From Nitrospirota bacterium (GTDB lineage: Bacteria > Nitrospirota > Thermodesulfovibrionia > Thermodesulfovibrionales > UBA6898), in NCBI GenBank assembly GCA_021783515.1, contig JAJXTV010000005.1:53652-117651 (forward strand): a stretch of DNA of 64,000 nucleotides, read 5' to 3'. The notes beneath the pieces were generated by a model. It was not told the DNA's origin, ran no database searches, and was given only the letters and a program-made list of their open reading frames with translations. Positions within the stretch are counted from its first letter, which is position 1; each line of letters begins with the position of its first letter. Positions 52,654-61,562 of this stretch are shown here, in pieces. A program made the translations under genes and the position numbers.

Positions 52654-53016
52654 CTATTTCTTATGGCAGCGGCCGCAGTTGGCGGCATCGCCGGCCTTGA
52701 AAGCCTTTTCGCCGTTATGGCACTCACCGCAGAACCTGCCCTTGTTAATATCCCCCATCGTGATTTTGTCCGAGCCCTGTTTCATTCTGAAGATCTTTGT
52801 ATGACAGTCGCCGCATTTCAGACCTTTGTCGGCATGTGCCTTTCCGTCAAAAATTACCTTCCCGGCCGGTGTCGGCCACTCGAGTGTCTTTCCCGGCGGA
52901 ACCGCGAGGGCCGTCCCGGCAAAGACCGTCACAACGCAGACCGCAAGTGCAAGCGAGAGTATCCTTGTCGCCGTTTTCCTGCGCCCCGCCGTATTCCCAA
53001 ACCCTGCCTGAATCAT
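52654..53016 (-). CDS. Tri-haem c7-type cytochrome
   Basis: This is a 120-residue exported protein with a signal peptide (about residues 1-38) and three CxxCH motifs: CGDCH, CGECH and CGRCH. Spacing, size and the GKVIFDGKAHADKGLKC lead-in resemble the c7/tri-haem cytochromes of Geobacter-like bacteria, which shuttle electrons in the periplasm. The start at 53016 was chosen because of GGGAGG 8 bp upstream and the signal peptide; an extra 20 codons lack both. It may accept electrons from the 13-haem cytochrome encoded 43 kb away; that is speculation. Confidence 0.88.
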   Translation of the reverse strand: MIQAGFGNTAGRRKTATRILSLALAVCVVTVFAGTALAVPPGKTLEWPTPAGKVIFDGKAHADKGLKCGDCHTKIFRMKQGSDKITMGDINKGRFCGECHNGEKAFKAGDAANCGRCHKK

Positions 53017-53091
53017 TTTACGTGCCTCCCTGGGCGAAAAGCCCGGGCCAGATACCCTCTCCACCCGGCCTTTCACCGCTCATTTAGTTTG

Positions 53092-53454
53092 TTAATATCT
53101 TCTCCCGCCACGACGGCCGCCGCGATCGTAGTAATAGTAATAAACCGGCCTTTCGTAGCGCCGCTCCCTTTCGTACCCGCGATACGGCCTGTCGCACTTC
53201 CTGTATGCCGGCCGCTCGTAGATGATTTCGGTCCTAGTCGTATAATACGGGGCCTGATAGGCATCCACGTATACCGGTGCCGGCCGGTAGGCATCCGTTG
53301 TGATCGCGTGCAATATCGGGCCACCGAAAAGCACGATTGCGCCGGCGAGCATCGCCGCGGACTCGTTGTTCATCGCCTCGGCCTTCGGAGTCCCTGCCAG
53401 CAGAAACCCGCCCGCCAGAATCACTACAAGAATTGTCAGCAACGCTTTCTTCAT
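53092..53454 (-). CDS. Secreted Tyr/Arg-rich small protein
   Basis: This is a 120-residue protein with a signal peptide (about residues 1-27, ending in AEA) and a hydrophobic segment (about 32-47). The tail is strikingly rich in Tyr, Arg, Pro and Gly (for example YRGYERERRYERP, then a run of five Tyr, then GGRRGGRRY). No family is recognised. Such low-complexity tails are found in surface or envelope-associated proteins. The start at 53454 follows a GAGGAGG-rich leader. It is 75 bp upstream of the tri-haem cytochrome. Confidence 0.7.
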   Translation of the reverse strand: MKKALLTILVVILAGGFLLAGTPKAEAMNNESAAMLAGAIVLFGGPILHAITTDAYRPAPVYVDAYQAPYYTTRTEIIYERPAYRKCDRPYRGYERERRYERPVYYYYYDRGGRRGGRRY

Positions 53455-53622
53455 CTTCCTCACCTCCTCCCGTCCGTTCATTCTCTGTTTCATGCCTACA
53501 TCGTAACAGGAGAATATGAACTGGCTGAGAAAGGATTGTGAAGAATTGTGAATGCGGACAACTGAATTGCAGCCCGACACATGACGGGCAGGAGGGGGCA
53601 GAGGGCGTCCCTTTACCCTTTA

Positions 53623-53898
53623 TCACCCATCAGGTGGCTGAGTATAAAAAGTTGATGGCTGCAGCACCCTCATATTCCGCGACAAAGGGTCCTTGCCCGT
53701 TCTTACCAGAAGATGAAAATGGTTAGGCATCAAAGACCAGGCATACACTATCCACGACTGACTGGATGCAAGCTCCGCCAGCCGCCCAAAGCAGTCCTCC
53801 CGGTCACGGTCGTCCCGGAATATCAATCCCCGTTCAACTCCCCTGGCCATTACGTGATGCAACACCCCCGCAGCATTAAGCCTCGCTTGTCTGGGCAT
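53623..53898 (-). pseudogene. Truncated REP-associated tyrosine transposase (RAYT, Y1 family)
   Basis: This is a 91-residue open frame whose first about 70 residues match the N-terminal half of Y1/RAYT transposases: MPRQARLNAAGVLHHVMARG, IFRDDRDREDCFGRL, and the metal-binding MPNHFHLL. After KDPLSRNM the similarity breaks off and the frame ends, so the helix with the catalytic Tyr is missing. A full family member has about 200-320 residues. It is therefore a remnant, and no intact copy lies in the window. Confidence 0.85.
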
Positions 53899-54001
53899 GG
53901 CGATATATCAGCATATGTTGCTTAAGTTGGCAACGTCCCCTACTCCCCTACCACGGGGGGAAGATGTCAAACCCCGTATCTGCCTCCTGGAGGAATCCCC
54001 A

Positions 54002-55348
54002 TCACCCGGGGAAAAAAAGCGAAAAGGTGGTCCCCTTGCCTGCCTCGCCCCGGACCGAGACCGTACCTCCGTGCGCCGTCACCAGCTCTTTTACGATCGT
54101 TAGCCCGAGCCCGAGGCCGCCGGGCAGCGCCCGGTAAAACCGCTCGAATACGAAGGGAAGGTCCTCGTCCTTGATCCCGCATCCGTTATCGGCCACCTCG
54201 ACCGTCGTTCCTCCCGCAGCCGGGGACGCGGAGATGACGACGCGCCCGCCCTTATCGGTCGCCTTCAGCGCGTTGCCGAGCAGATTGATCACGATCTGGC
54301 TCAGTCTGTCCGGGTCGGCGGTGATCATTGTCGCCTCGTCCGCGGCGAGTTCGAGCGAAACGCCCTTCCCGCCAAATATCGTGCGATACCTCTCGACGAT
54401 ATTCGCGAGGAACGGCCGCACGGCGAGCGCCTGTTTTCTCAGCGTCAGTCCGCTCGCCTCGGCCTGGGAAAGCTCTTCGATCCCTTCGATGATCCTCCGC
54501 AGCCTGCCGATCTCCGCATAAAAGGACTGCAGGTGCTCCTTGTCGGCGGGAATAAGGCCGTCGATCATCCCCTCGATCTCTCCGCGTATGGCGCTGATCG
54601 GCGTCCTCAGTTCATGTGCGATGTGAGACGTGAGACGTCTCCTGAGCGACTCCTGTATTTCGAGGTCATGCGCCATCCTGTTGAACGCCTCCGAGAGCCG
54701 ACCGATCTCATCCTTACCGGACAGGGCGACCCTCTTTTTCAGGTCTCCGGCGCCGACCGCCGAGACAGCATCGGTCAGACCCTCGATCGGGTTGGTGAGA
54801 CGCCGGGAAAAGATAATGCTGAGCACGATCGCGAACCCGCCGAGGGCCAGGAGGGATATCAGCAGAAACCGGTTAGACCTGCTTACGAATACCCCGCTTT
54901 TTTTCGGATGGAGGAACCTTACGTCGAGACGACCGATCTCTTTTCCTCCGAGAAACAGCGCATAGGGAAGGAACCGGCTGTTTTCTCCCGCCGTCCTCTG
55001 TTGGGCGATAGCCATGATCCTCTTCTTTACCAACGGGGAAAGCGTCCCGACCGACGCCCGGGTGTCGGTCACGAGAGCGCCTTTCTCATCGTACAGCCTG
55101 ATCTCGAACCCGAGCATCAGCGCCCAGACCGCGTCTTCGATCACCGCCTGCCTTTCCCACCCCGAATATCGCTCGTAGGTGCTTTCGAGCGCCGCGGTGA
55201 CCCAATATGCCCGGTCCTCCATCTCGCCGGCCATGTACTCTCTGAAATCCGACACCATGAATTCACGCAGGAAAAATGCAGCGGAAAGCGCCACCATGCA
55301 CACGGCCACCAGAAGGAGAAAGAACTTCTTCCAGAGGCTGTTAAACAT
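54002..55348 (-). CDS. Sensor histidine kinase (BaeS/EnvZ class)
   Basis: This is a 448-residue membrane kinase with helix 1 (about residues 8-28), a periplasmic sensor of about 140 residues, helix 2 (about 175-195) and a HAMP domain (about 197-250). The HisKA domain has the phospho-acceptor His in SHIAHELRTPISAI, and the HATPase has DNGCGIKDED and GLGLGLTIV. The sensed signal is unknown. It overlaps the response regulator gene by 8 bp, so they are partners. Confidence 0.93.
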   Translation of the reverse strand: MFNSLWKKFFLLLVAVCMVALSAAFFLREFMVSDFREYMAGEMEDRAYWVTAALESTYERYSGWERQAVIEDAVWALMLGFEIRLYDEKGALVTDTRASVGTLSPLVKKRIMAIAQQRTAGENSRFLPYALFLGGKEIGRLDVRFLHPKKSGVFVSRSNRFLLISLLALGGFAIVLSIIFSRRLTNPIEGLTDAVSAVGAGDLKKRVALSGKDEIGRLSEAFNRMAHDLEIQESLRRRLTSHIAHELRTPISAIRGEIEGMIDGLIPADKEHLQSFYAEIGRLRRIIEGIEELSQAEASGLTLRKQALAVRPFLANIVERYRTIFGGKGVSLELAADEATMITADPDRLSQIVINLLGNALKATDKGGRVVISASPAAGGTTVEVADNGCGIKDEDLPFVFERFYRALPGGLGLGLTIVKELVTAHGGTVSVRGEAGKGTTFSLFFPG

Positions 55349-56042
55349 CCCGTTTGCCTGAAAAGCGATACCCCACCCCGTAAATAGTAAGTATCAGGGC
55401 AGGATTGCGCGGCTCGTCTTCAACCTTGTGTCTCAGGTTCTTGATATGGGCATCGATGCTCCTCTCGTACCCCTCGAACTGGTATCCCAGCGCCTTTTCG
55501 ACGAGCTCTTCCCTTGTAAAGACCTTCCCCGGATAGGACGACAGCGTGTAGAGCAGCTTGAATTCGGTCGGGGTAAGGTCGATCGGCCTGCCGTTCTTTC
55601 TCACCTCGTAGGTCTGTCCGTCCACGACCAGCAGCCCGTTGTTGAAGCCGACCGGTCCTCCTGACAGCAGGTCGTCTCTCTGCGCGCGTTTGAGGACGGC
55701 CTTGACGCGATAGACGAGTTCCCTCGGGCTGAAGGGTTTTACGACATAATCGTCGGCCCCGAGCGCAAACCCGGCGATCCTTTCTTCCTCCGAAGATTTG
55801 GAGGTGAGCATAATGACCGGGAAATCGCCCAGCTCCTTCAACTCCTGGCAGAGTTCTTCGCCGGTCGTATCCGGCAGCATCAGGTCGAGGATAACGACAA
55901 GCGGCATTTCCTTCGTTGCCGCCTCCGCAGCCTCCTTTCCCGTTTCCGCATGCACCACACGGTACCCCGCCCCTTCGAGGTATATCTTTACCACCCTCGC
56001 AATCTTCCTGTCGTCCTCTACGAGAAGGACCGGCTTCACCAT
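55341..56042 (-). CDS. OmpR-family response regulator
   Basis: This is a 233-residue regulator. The receiver domain has the acidic pair EDD, the phospho-acceptor Asp in VVILDLMLPDTTG and the Lys in YVVKPFSPREL. The C-terminal winged helix contains PIDLTPTEFKLLYTLSSYPGK and YERSIDAHIKNLRHKVE. It is coupled to the kinase encoded downstream and likely controls envelope genes, though no target can be named. Confidence 0.94.
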   Translation of the reverse strand: MVKPVLLVEDDRKIARVVKIYLEGAGYRVVHAETGKEAAEAATKEMPLVVILDLMLPDTTGEELCQELKELGDFPVIMLTSKSSEEERIAGFALGADDYVVKPFSPRELVYRVKAVLKRAQRDDLLSGGPVGFNNGLLVVDGQTYEVRKNGRPIDLTPTEFKLLYTLSSYPGKVFTREELVEKALGYQFEGYERSIDAHIKNLRHKVEDEPRNPALILTIYGVGYRFSGKRDV

Positions 56043-56124
56043 CCGGACGTCACCTTCCGCAGTCTGCGCCTCACCAGAAAACGGTATGCTGCGTCAAACC
56101 CCATCGCATCAATAAGAATAGGTC

Positions 56125-56727
56125 TCATGTTTCTTTCCCACCGCCCGGCTTCTCCGCTTTCCCGATGATCTTCTCATAAAGTTCCGGCTCCATCTTTTTC
56201 AGGCAGTCGGGGCAGATGCCGTGGGTGAACTCCGCTTCTGTGTGTTCGGCGATATACTGCTCGACCTGTTTCCAGTAGCCGCTGTCGTCGCGGACCTTCT
56301 TGCACCAGGCGCACATCGGAAGCAGCCCGCTCAGCGTCTTTATCTCATTCAGCGCCTTTTTGAGCTCCGCGATGATCTTGCTCCGTCCGTCGAGCTCATG
56401 CTTTAGTCTGCCCAGGAGATAGGTCACCACGATAAAGAAACCGAGATGCACGAGGGCATTCCAGGTCTCTATCGCTATATGAATCAAGATCTTTCCGTCA
56501 AGGATGTCCGAAAGGACGGTCGTAATGATGCTGACCACGGACATGAGAAGACCCGCTTTTCTGCCCGCAAACCATGTTACAAAGGCGATCGGCAGCAGGT
56601 AAAAGACGGTGAGTCCGATATCAAGACCCGTAAAAAAGTCGACACCGCCCACCACCATATTCAGGGCGAGCCCTATGGCGAATACAGAGTTCTTCGATAG
56701 ACCTTCACATTTCAACCGCATCTTCAT
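56125..56727 (-). CDS. Membrane protein with a C-terminal two-CxxC domain
   Basis: This is a 200-residue protein with four or five membrane helices (about residues 13-110), a coiled-coil segment (about 113-140) and a C-terminal domain LLPMCAWCKKVRDDSGYWK...HGICPDCLKKMEPELY. The two Cys pairs (CAWC and CPDC) could bind a metal. The C-terminal domain is often found at the end of PAS sensors and response regulators with unknown role; here it is tied to a membrane module similar to the N-terminal part of some kinases. No good ribosome-binding site is visible. It precedes the two-component pair by 82 bp on the same strand. Confidence 0.7.
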   Translation of the reverse strand: MKMRLKCEGLSKNSVFAIGLALNMVVGGVDFFTGLDIGLTVFYLLPIAFVTWFAGRKAGLLMSVVSIITTVLSDILDGKILIHIAIETWNALVHLGFFIVVTYLLGRLKHELDGRSKIIAELKKALNEIKTLSGLLPMCAWCKKVRDDSGYWKQVEQYIAEHTEAEFTHGICPDCLKKMEPELYEKIIGKAEKPGGGKET

Positions 56728-56854
56728 GTCAGATCACGCACAGACGAGCGATCCTGCAGGCAGCAGACACCTGCACGGCCGCGCACTTGTTTATTGTAAC
56801 AATTTGCCGCCCGGTTTCCCCAGCCGCGGAGACGCGGGCGCGGCAGCCTCATCG

Positions 56855-57952
56855 TCACCGGCCTGTCGCCCTCTCGCATGATGCAAGGATCGAGGACGCG
56901 GTCCTCTCCCATGAAAATTTCGCGGCCTGTTTATATCCCCTTTCCCTCAGCCGGTCCCGGAGCAGGCTGTCTTCCGCCATCTCCAGGATCAGCGAGCTCA
57001 GGGCGCCGCAGTCGGCCGGATCGAAGAGTATGCCGGCATCCCCGACGACTTCGGGAAGAGACGCCGCATTCGATGAAAGCACCGGAGTTCCGCACGCCAT
57101 CGCCTCAAGCGGGGTGAAGCCGAAGCCCTCGCTGAGGGAAGGATGCACCAGGAAGTCCGCATGGGAATAAAACAGGGGGAGCTCCTCATGGGGGGCGTAT
57201 CCGATATAATGTATCTTTTCGTGATCGCGAAGCGTCCCGCCGGCAAACTCCTTCCTGCCCACAATGACAAGGTGATGGTCCGTCTTGTCCTCTATCCGCA
57301 AAAAAGCGTCGATAAGGAGTCTCACGTTCTTGTACGGGAAAAGGTTCCCTACAAACAGGATATATCTTCCGCCGATACCGAATTTCCTGAGAAACGCCAC
57401 TCTCGAAGAGGGGTCCTGCGGACGGAACAGATCCCTGTTATAGCCGTTGGGAATCACGTCGACAATCTCTTCCGGCAAGTCCGTAACCGCAAGGAGCTCA
57501 TTTTTTATGAATGCGGATACTACGGTCACCCTGCGCGCCCTTTTTTTCAACATGCGGAGGGAGACCCTGAAGTAGGGGGCGCTGAAACCGAACTGCTCCG
57601 GATATATTATGGGGTGGAGGTCATGGACGGTGACGACCAGGGGAATGCGGCCGATAAACGGGTACTCGAGCATCGGACAATACAGGACGTCGAGCCTTCC
57701 TACAGCGGCATGCAGAGGCAGAAGCGAATTGAGATAGACCGCCCTCAGGAGGTTATTCATCAGCTTTCTGGAGCCCCGGACAACACGGGGGACCCTGAAG
57801 AGGAGCTGGGGGGGAAGTCCGTCCCCCTTGCCGGGGATGAATATACGCAGATCGTCGTGGAGCCTTGATAACCCCCGGGCCGTTTCGTATGTGAAAACAC
57901 CCATGCCGGAGGGTCGATCATTGAGATGTGTGGCGTTGAATCCCAGCTTCAT
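56855..57952 (-). CDS. GT4-family glycosyltransferase
   Basis: This is a 365-residue GT-B glycosyltransferase. The C-terminal domain has FVGNLFPYKNVRLLIDAF (nucleotide-sugar binding) and the E-x7-E motif EGFGFTPLEAMACGTPVLSS. The N-terminal domain has GMGVFTYETARGL. Members transfer mannose or other sugars from nucleotide donors to glycans; the substrate is not clear. It is divergent from and overlaps the leader of the NRPS-like gene. The start at 57952 has only a weak GAAGAG site. Confidence 0.88.
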   Translation of the reverse strand: MKLGFNATHLNDRPSGMGVFTYETARGLSRLHDDLRIFIPGKGDGLPPQLLFRVPRVVRGSRKLMNNLLRAVYLNSLLPLHAAVGRLDVLYCPMLEYPFIGRIPLVVTVHDLHPIIYPEQFGFSAPYFRVSLRMLKKRARRVTVVSAFIKNELLAVTDLPEEIVDVIPNGYNRDLFRPQDPSSRVAFLRKFGIGGRYILFVGNLFPYKNVRLLIDAFLRIEDKTDHHLVIVGRKEFAGGTLRDHEKIHYIGYAPHEELPLFYSHADFLVHPSLSEGFGFTPLEAMACGTPVLSSNAASLPEVVGDAGILFDPADCGALSSLILEMAEDSLLRDRLRERGYKQAAKFSWERTASSILASCERATGR

Positions 57953-58054
57953 CTTCTCTTCGGTCCTTTATGCCGCGCAGTTACCAGGAGACGCCCCGTT
58001 GAAAGCGGAACATTCCTCCATCCTCGTTCATACTTCACCCTCGCGCCGACAATG

Positions 58055-58060
58055 TATAAT
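58055..58060 (+). promoter_or_regulatory. Putative -10 element of the NRPS-like gene
   Basis: A perfect TATAAT is preceded by TTCACC (58034-58039) at 15 bp. The transcript would begin near 58067, before either candidate start codon (58091 or 58118). Confidence 0.45.
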
Positions 58061-58117
58061 AAACCATCCTGGGGGCTTTTTTTATCTTCGATGAAAGAAG
58101 GGACGCAAGAGAGAGAC

Positions 58118-60709
58118 ATGCAACCGGTTGACCGGAATCACTGTTTCGGCGACTTTTTCCGTCGGCTGAAGCTCGCTCCCGACGCCCCCGCGATATACGC
58201 TCCCGGCCGCACGACGCTTTCCTACGCGCAATTGTGCGGTCAAATAGAATATACCGCCTCTTTTCTCGACTCCCGCGATTTCAACAGGATGAGCCGGATC
58301 GGCGTCGCCCTTCCCGGAGGACCGGATATGGCGGTGTTGTTTCCTGCCGTTGTCTCCCGCTGCGCCTTCGTCCCCTTAAGTCCCCGTTATACTGAACCGG
58401 AATATGCAGCCCGCCTGTCCGTGCTGGGAATACATGCCGTGATCGTCGACAGCGCATCCGACTCACCCGTTCGCGACGTCGCGCGGAGGCAGGGAATGGC
58501 CGTCATCGAACTGAGTCCGCAGGAAGGCGCAGGTCTCTTCACCCTGGATCAGGAAACGGGATTCTCCGCGCTGCCGGCCGCGCCCCGCGATCCGCAGCCG
58601 GAAGACATCGCCCTGGCGCTAGAAACGTCGGGCACTCTCTCGAAGCCGAAGGTCGTGCCGCTGACGCAGGAGAATATCTTCGCCTCGGCATATTTCATCG
58701 CGCATTCGCTCCTCCTGGGCAGCGGGGACCGCTGCCTGAATATCATGCCGATGCACCATATCGCCGGACTCGTCACGCCTGTCCTTGCCGTCCTGTCGTC
58801 GGGAGGAAGCGTGATATGTACGCCCGGTTTCGCCGCCGAGGAATTTTTCCGCTGGCTGAGGACGTACGAGCCGACCTGGTATTCCGCAGTCCCCGCCATG
58901 CACCAGGCCATCGTGGAAGAGGCCGAAGCGTCTTCCCTCGGCGCAAGGCAATCGTCACTCAGGTTCGTCCGCTCTACCACCAGCCCTCTCTTCGAGCCGC
59001 TCTTTAGGAAACTGGAAGACCTTTTCGACCGCCCCGTCGTTCAGGCATATGGCCTCTCGGAGGCCCTCCCGGTTACCGCCACTCCCCTTTCTCCGTATGT
59101 GAGAAGACCGGCGTCGGTAGGGGTCCCGGTTTCCGATGTTGCCGTGCTGGACGACAGGGACGGCGTCGTGGGCAATGCCGCTTTGCGGACGGGAGAGATC
59201 GTGGTCCGGGGCCCGCAGGTTTTCGCCGGATACGAGAACGATACGTCCGGCTCGGCTTCTGCTTTCGTCGACGGATGGTTCCGGACGGGGGATGTGGGCT
59301 ATCTCGACAACGAAGGCCATCTGTATCTCACCGGCCGGCTCAAGGAGATCATCAATCGCGGCGGCCAGAAGGTATCCCCGCAGGAGGTTGAAGCGGTTTT
59401 GCTGGGGCATCCGGCGGTGCGGGATGCCGCCGTTTTCGGCATGCCCCATCCCCGGCTCGGAGAGGCGGTCGCGGCTGCCGTCGTCCTTTCGGGTGAGGAA
59501 CCGCTCACGATAGCGGCACTTCGGGACTACGCCGCCGCCAGGCTGTCCTCCCATAAAGTCCCTCAGCATATCATAGCGGCGTCTCACATCCCCAAAGGGC
59601 CGACCGGCAAACTTCAGAGGTCGGGACTGGCCCGGGAATTCGCCACACAGCCTAAGCCGACATTTGTGGCCACCTCAACAGACGACGAAAAACTACTTAC
59701 GCGGCTATGGGAGGAAATCCTCAGAAGCAGCCCGATCGGCATCACCGACAACTTTTTCGACCTGGGCGGGGATTCTCTAATGGTCCATCAGCTTTTCAGC
59801 GGGATCGAGAAGGAGTTCGGCGTGACGCTCCCCCATTCCGCCATTCTGCAGGCGCCCACCGTATCGGAGCTCATTGCGGAGATCGATGCCAACAGACAGC
59901 CGAAGTCGTTCATCTCTCTGATGCCGCTCCGGCCGGGGGGGAGCAGACCCCCGCTCATCTGCCTTTCTCATGTCGGCGGGGACCTCCTTTTGTACGACCG
60001 GATGGCCAGGCACCTGGACCCCGAGCAGCCGGTATACGGGCTGGAGATTACAAAAGGCGCGCTTTCGGCCAGCATGGAGGAAGCCGCATCGCAGTGTATC
60101 GCAGCGATCCGCAGAATATGGCCTGCCGGCCCTTTTAACCTGCTCGGGTTTTCCTCCGGCGGACTGATGGCCCACGAAATGGCGCGCCGGCTTCGGGAGA
60201 CGGGGATCGATGTCTTCTTCGTCGGGATACTCGATTCGACGGTATTAGGCCACTGCGAGGGCAAGATCGCGGGGAGGAGACTGAAGATGCTGGCCCATTC
60301 ACTGAAGAACCTTCCTTACTGGGCATACCACTATCTTCCGCTTTGGCTGGATTACTTTCTCGGCCGGATGAAAGAGATGCTCCATCGTCCGCCCGGCGCC
60401 GCGCAGACGACCGGGCCGCATTCCCCTGCCGATGAAATCGCCCTCTTGCTCAAAAAGGTGATCGACTGGCAGAATTGCTTTTCGCCCAAAAGATATCCGG
60501 GCCGCATTATCTTTTTCCGGGCAAGCGCGCAGGCGCTCTGGTCGTCTCTGCCCGATATGGGATGGGGATGCTTCGCCGATAAGGTGACGGTGCATGTCAT
60601 CCCCGGCACTCACACCAGCATCGTGAAAGACCCCCGGCTCAGAATCTTCGCGGAGAAGGTGGAACGGGAGCTTCGGGCGTATTCCGGCAGCCAACAGTCG
60701 CGCAAGTGA
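58118..60709 (+). CDS. Single-module NRPS-like enzyme (adenylation-thiolation-thioesterase)
   Basis: This is an 863-residue enzyme. An adenylation domain has LETSGTLSKPKVVPL near residue 168, YGLSEALPVT, GWFRTGDVGYLDNEG, GRLKEIINRGGQKVSP and GPTGKLQRSGLA with the catalytic Lys. A carrier domain follows with the phosphopantetheine Ser near residue 552 in DLGGDSL. A thioesterase domain has a GFSSGG nucleophile near residue 678 and a late His in PGTHTS. There is no condensation domain. It should activate a carboxylic acid, load it on the carrier and release it by the thioesterase. The substrate and product are unknown. The start may also be 58091. Confidence 0.9.
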   Translation: MQPVDRNHCFGDFFRRLKLAPDAPAIYAPGRTTLSYAQLCGQIEYTASFLDSRDFNRMSRIGVALPGGPDMAVLFPAVVSRCAFVPLSPRYTEPEYAARLSVLGIHAVIVDSASDSPVRDVARRQGMAVIELSPQEGAGLFTLDQETGFSALPAAPRDPQPEDIALALETSGTLSKPKVVPLTQENIFASAYFIAHSLLLGSGDRCLNIMPMHHIAGLVTPVLAVLSSGGSVICTPGFAAEEFFRWLRTYEPTWYSAVPAMHQAIVEEAEASSLGARQSSLRFVRSTTSPLFEPLFRKLEDLFDRPVVQAYGLSEALPVTATPLSPYVRRPASVGVPVSDVAVLDDRDGVVGNAALRTGEIVVRGPQVFAGYENDTSGSASAFVDGWFRTGDVGYLDNEGHLYLTGRLKEIINRGGQKVSPQEVEAVLLGHPAVRDAAVFGMPHPRLGEAVAAAVVLSGEEPLTIAALRDYAAARLSSHKVPQHIIAASHIPKGPTGKLQRSGLAREFATQPKPTFVATSTDDEKLLTRLWEEILRSSPIGITDNFFDLGGDSLMVHQLFSGIEKEFGVTLPHSAILQAPTVSELIAEIDANRQPKSFISLMPLRPGGSRPPLICLSHVGGDLLLYDRMARHLDPEQPVYGLEITKGALSASMEEAASQCIAAIRRIWPAGPFNLLGFSSGGLMAHEMARRLRETGIDVFFVGILDSTVLGHCEGKIAGRRLKMLAHSLKNLPYWAYHYLPLWLDYFLGRMKEMLHRPPGAAQTTGPHSPADEIALLLKKVIDWQNCFSPKRYPGRIIFFRASAQALWSSLPDMGWGCFADKVTVHVIPGTHTSIVKDPRLRIFAEKVERELRAYSGSQQSRK

Positions 60710-60747
60710 ATGCACACTACCAGTGTCGGTCCGCCGGGTAAACGGCC

Positions 60748-61554
60748 CTATCTGACCGCGATTCCGGCGTATCCGACCACGCTGTCAAAATCGCCTGAGA
60801 CGTCCCCTGACGTCGCATACCTGACGAGACGGCCGGAATTGGCGCCGAGCTCCCTGGCTGCCGAAAGCATTGCCGTGGCTGGCATGTAGCCGCACATCGA
60901 TATCCTCTCCCGCACAACCGTTTCGTACAGGCCCTCGGGATCGACCGCGAGGACCCGGTCGATCGCCTTCTGGTCCTTCTGCCTCGCTGTCTTCTCCGCC
61001 ACATAGTGGCTCATGTCCGAGCTTGCCGCGATCACGACGGGGTAATCCACGCTCCTGACCGCGCGGGCAATCGCCCGGCCGAGCTCGACGCAATCGCTCA
61101 GAGAAGCGGAGAGCAGAGCGATCGGGACGATCTTCACGTCTTTCGAAAAATACGAGATAAACGGCAGCTGCACTTCGAGGGAATGCTCAAAGAGATGGGC
61201 CTGGTTGTCTCTCGTCACACCCGGATCGTTCTGCACGATTTTTGCCGCGAGTTTCTTGTCGACCTCGACCGGGCCGAGGGGAGTTTCCCACTCGAGGTCA
61301 TCCGAAAGCGAAATGGCGGAGCCGAGCCCCGTATGGTTGGGACCCAAAAGTACGAACGTCTTCGGAAAACGTATCGTCGAGTAAACCGCGCCGGCGACAG
61401 GGCCCGAATAGATGAACCCGGCATGCGGCACGATGATGCCGATTGCCTCTTCTTTCCGCGCGTCCCCGACCACGCACCCCCCCACCTGTTCGAGAAGCCG
61501 CTCCCTGTTGCCGTAATAGAACTGGCCCGCCACCGCGGGAGATCTCTTCGCCAT
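60748..61554 (-). CDS. MEMO1-family protein (AmmeMemoRadiSam system protein B)
   Basis: This is a 268-residue protein of the MEMO/dioxygenase-like fold. PHAGFIYSGPVAGAV, LLGPNHTGLG and SMCGYMPATAM carry the His and Cys residues that form the metal-like pocket in family members. The family often occurs with AMMECR1 and a radical SAM protein; neither is nearby here. The biological role is unresolved. It begins 8 bp after the dnaB stop, so it is in the L9-dnaB transcript. Confidence 0.92.
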   Translation of the reverse strand: MAKRSPAVAGQFYYGNRERLLEQVGGCVVGDARKEEAIGIIVPHAGFIYSGPVAGAVYSTIRFPKTFVLLGPNHTGLGSAISLSDDLEWETPLGPVEVDKKLAAKIVQNDPGVTRDNQAHLFEHSLEVQLPFISYFSKDVKIVPIALLSASLSDCVELGRAIARAVRSVDYPVVIAASSDMSHYVAEKTARQKDQKAIDRVLAVDPEGLYETVVRERISMCGYMPATAMLSAARELGANSGRLVRYATSGDVSGDFDSVVGYAGIAVR

Positions 61555-61562
61555 CCGCTCCC

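Noticed and set aside
60714..60726. Small dyad ACACT-ACC-AGTGT between the NRPS-like and MEMO genes
   Set aside because: With a 5-bp stem and no T run it is too weak to be called a terminator, although the convergent position would suit one.
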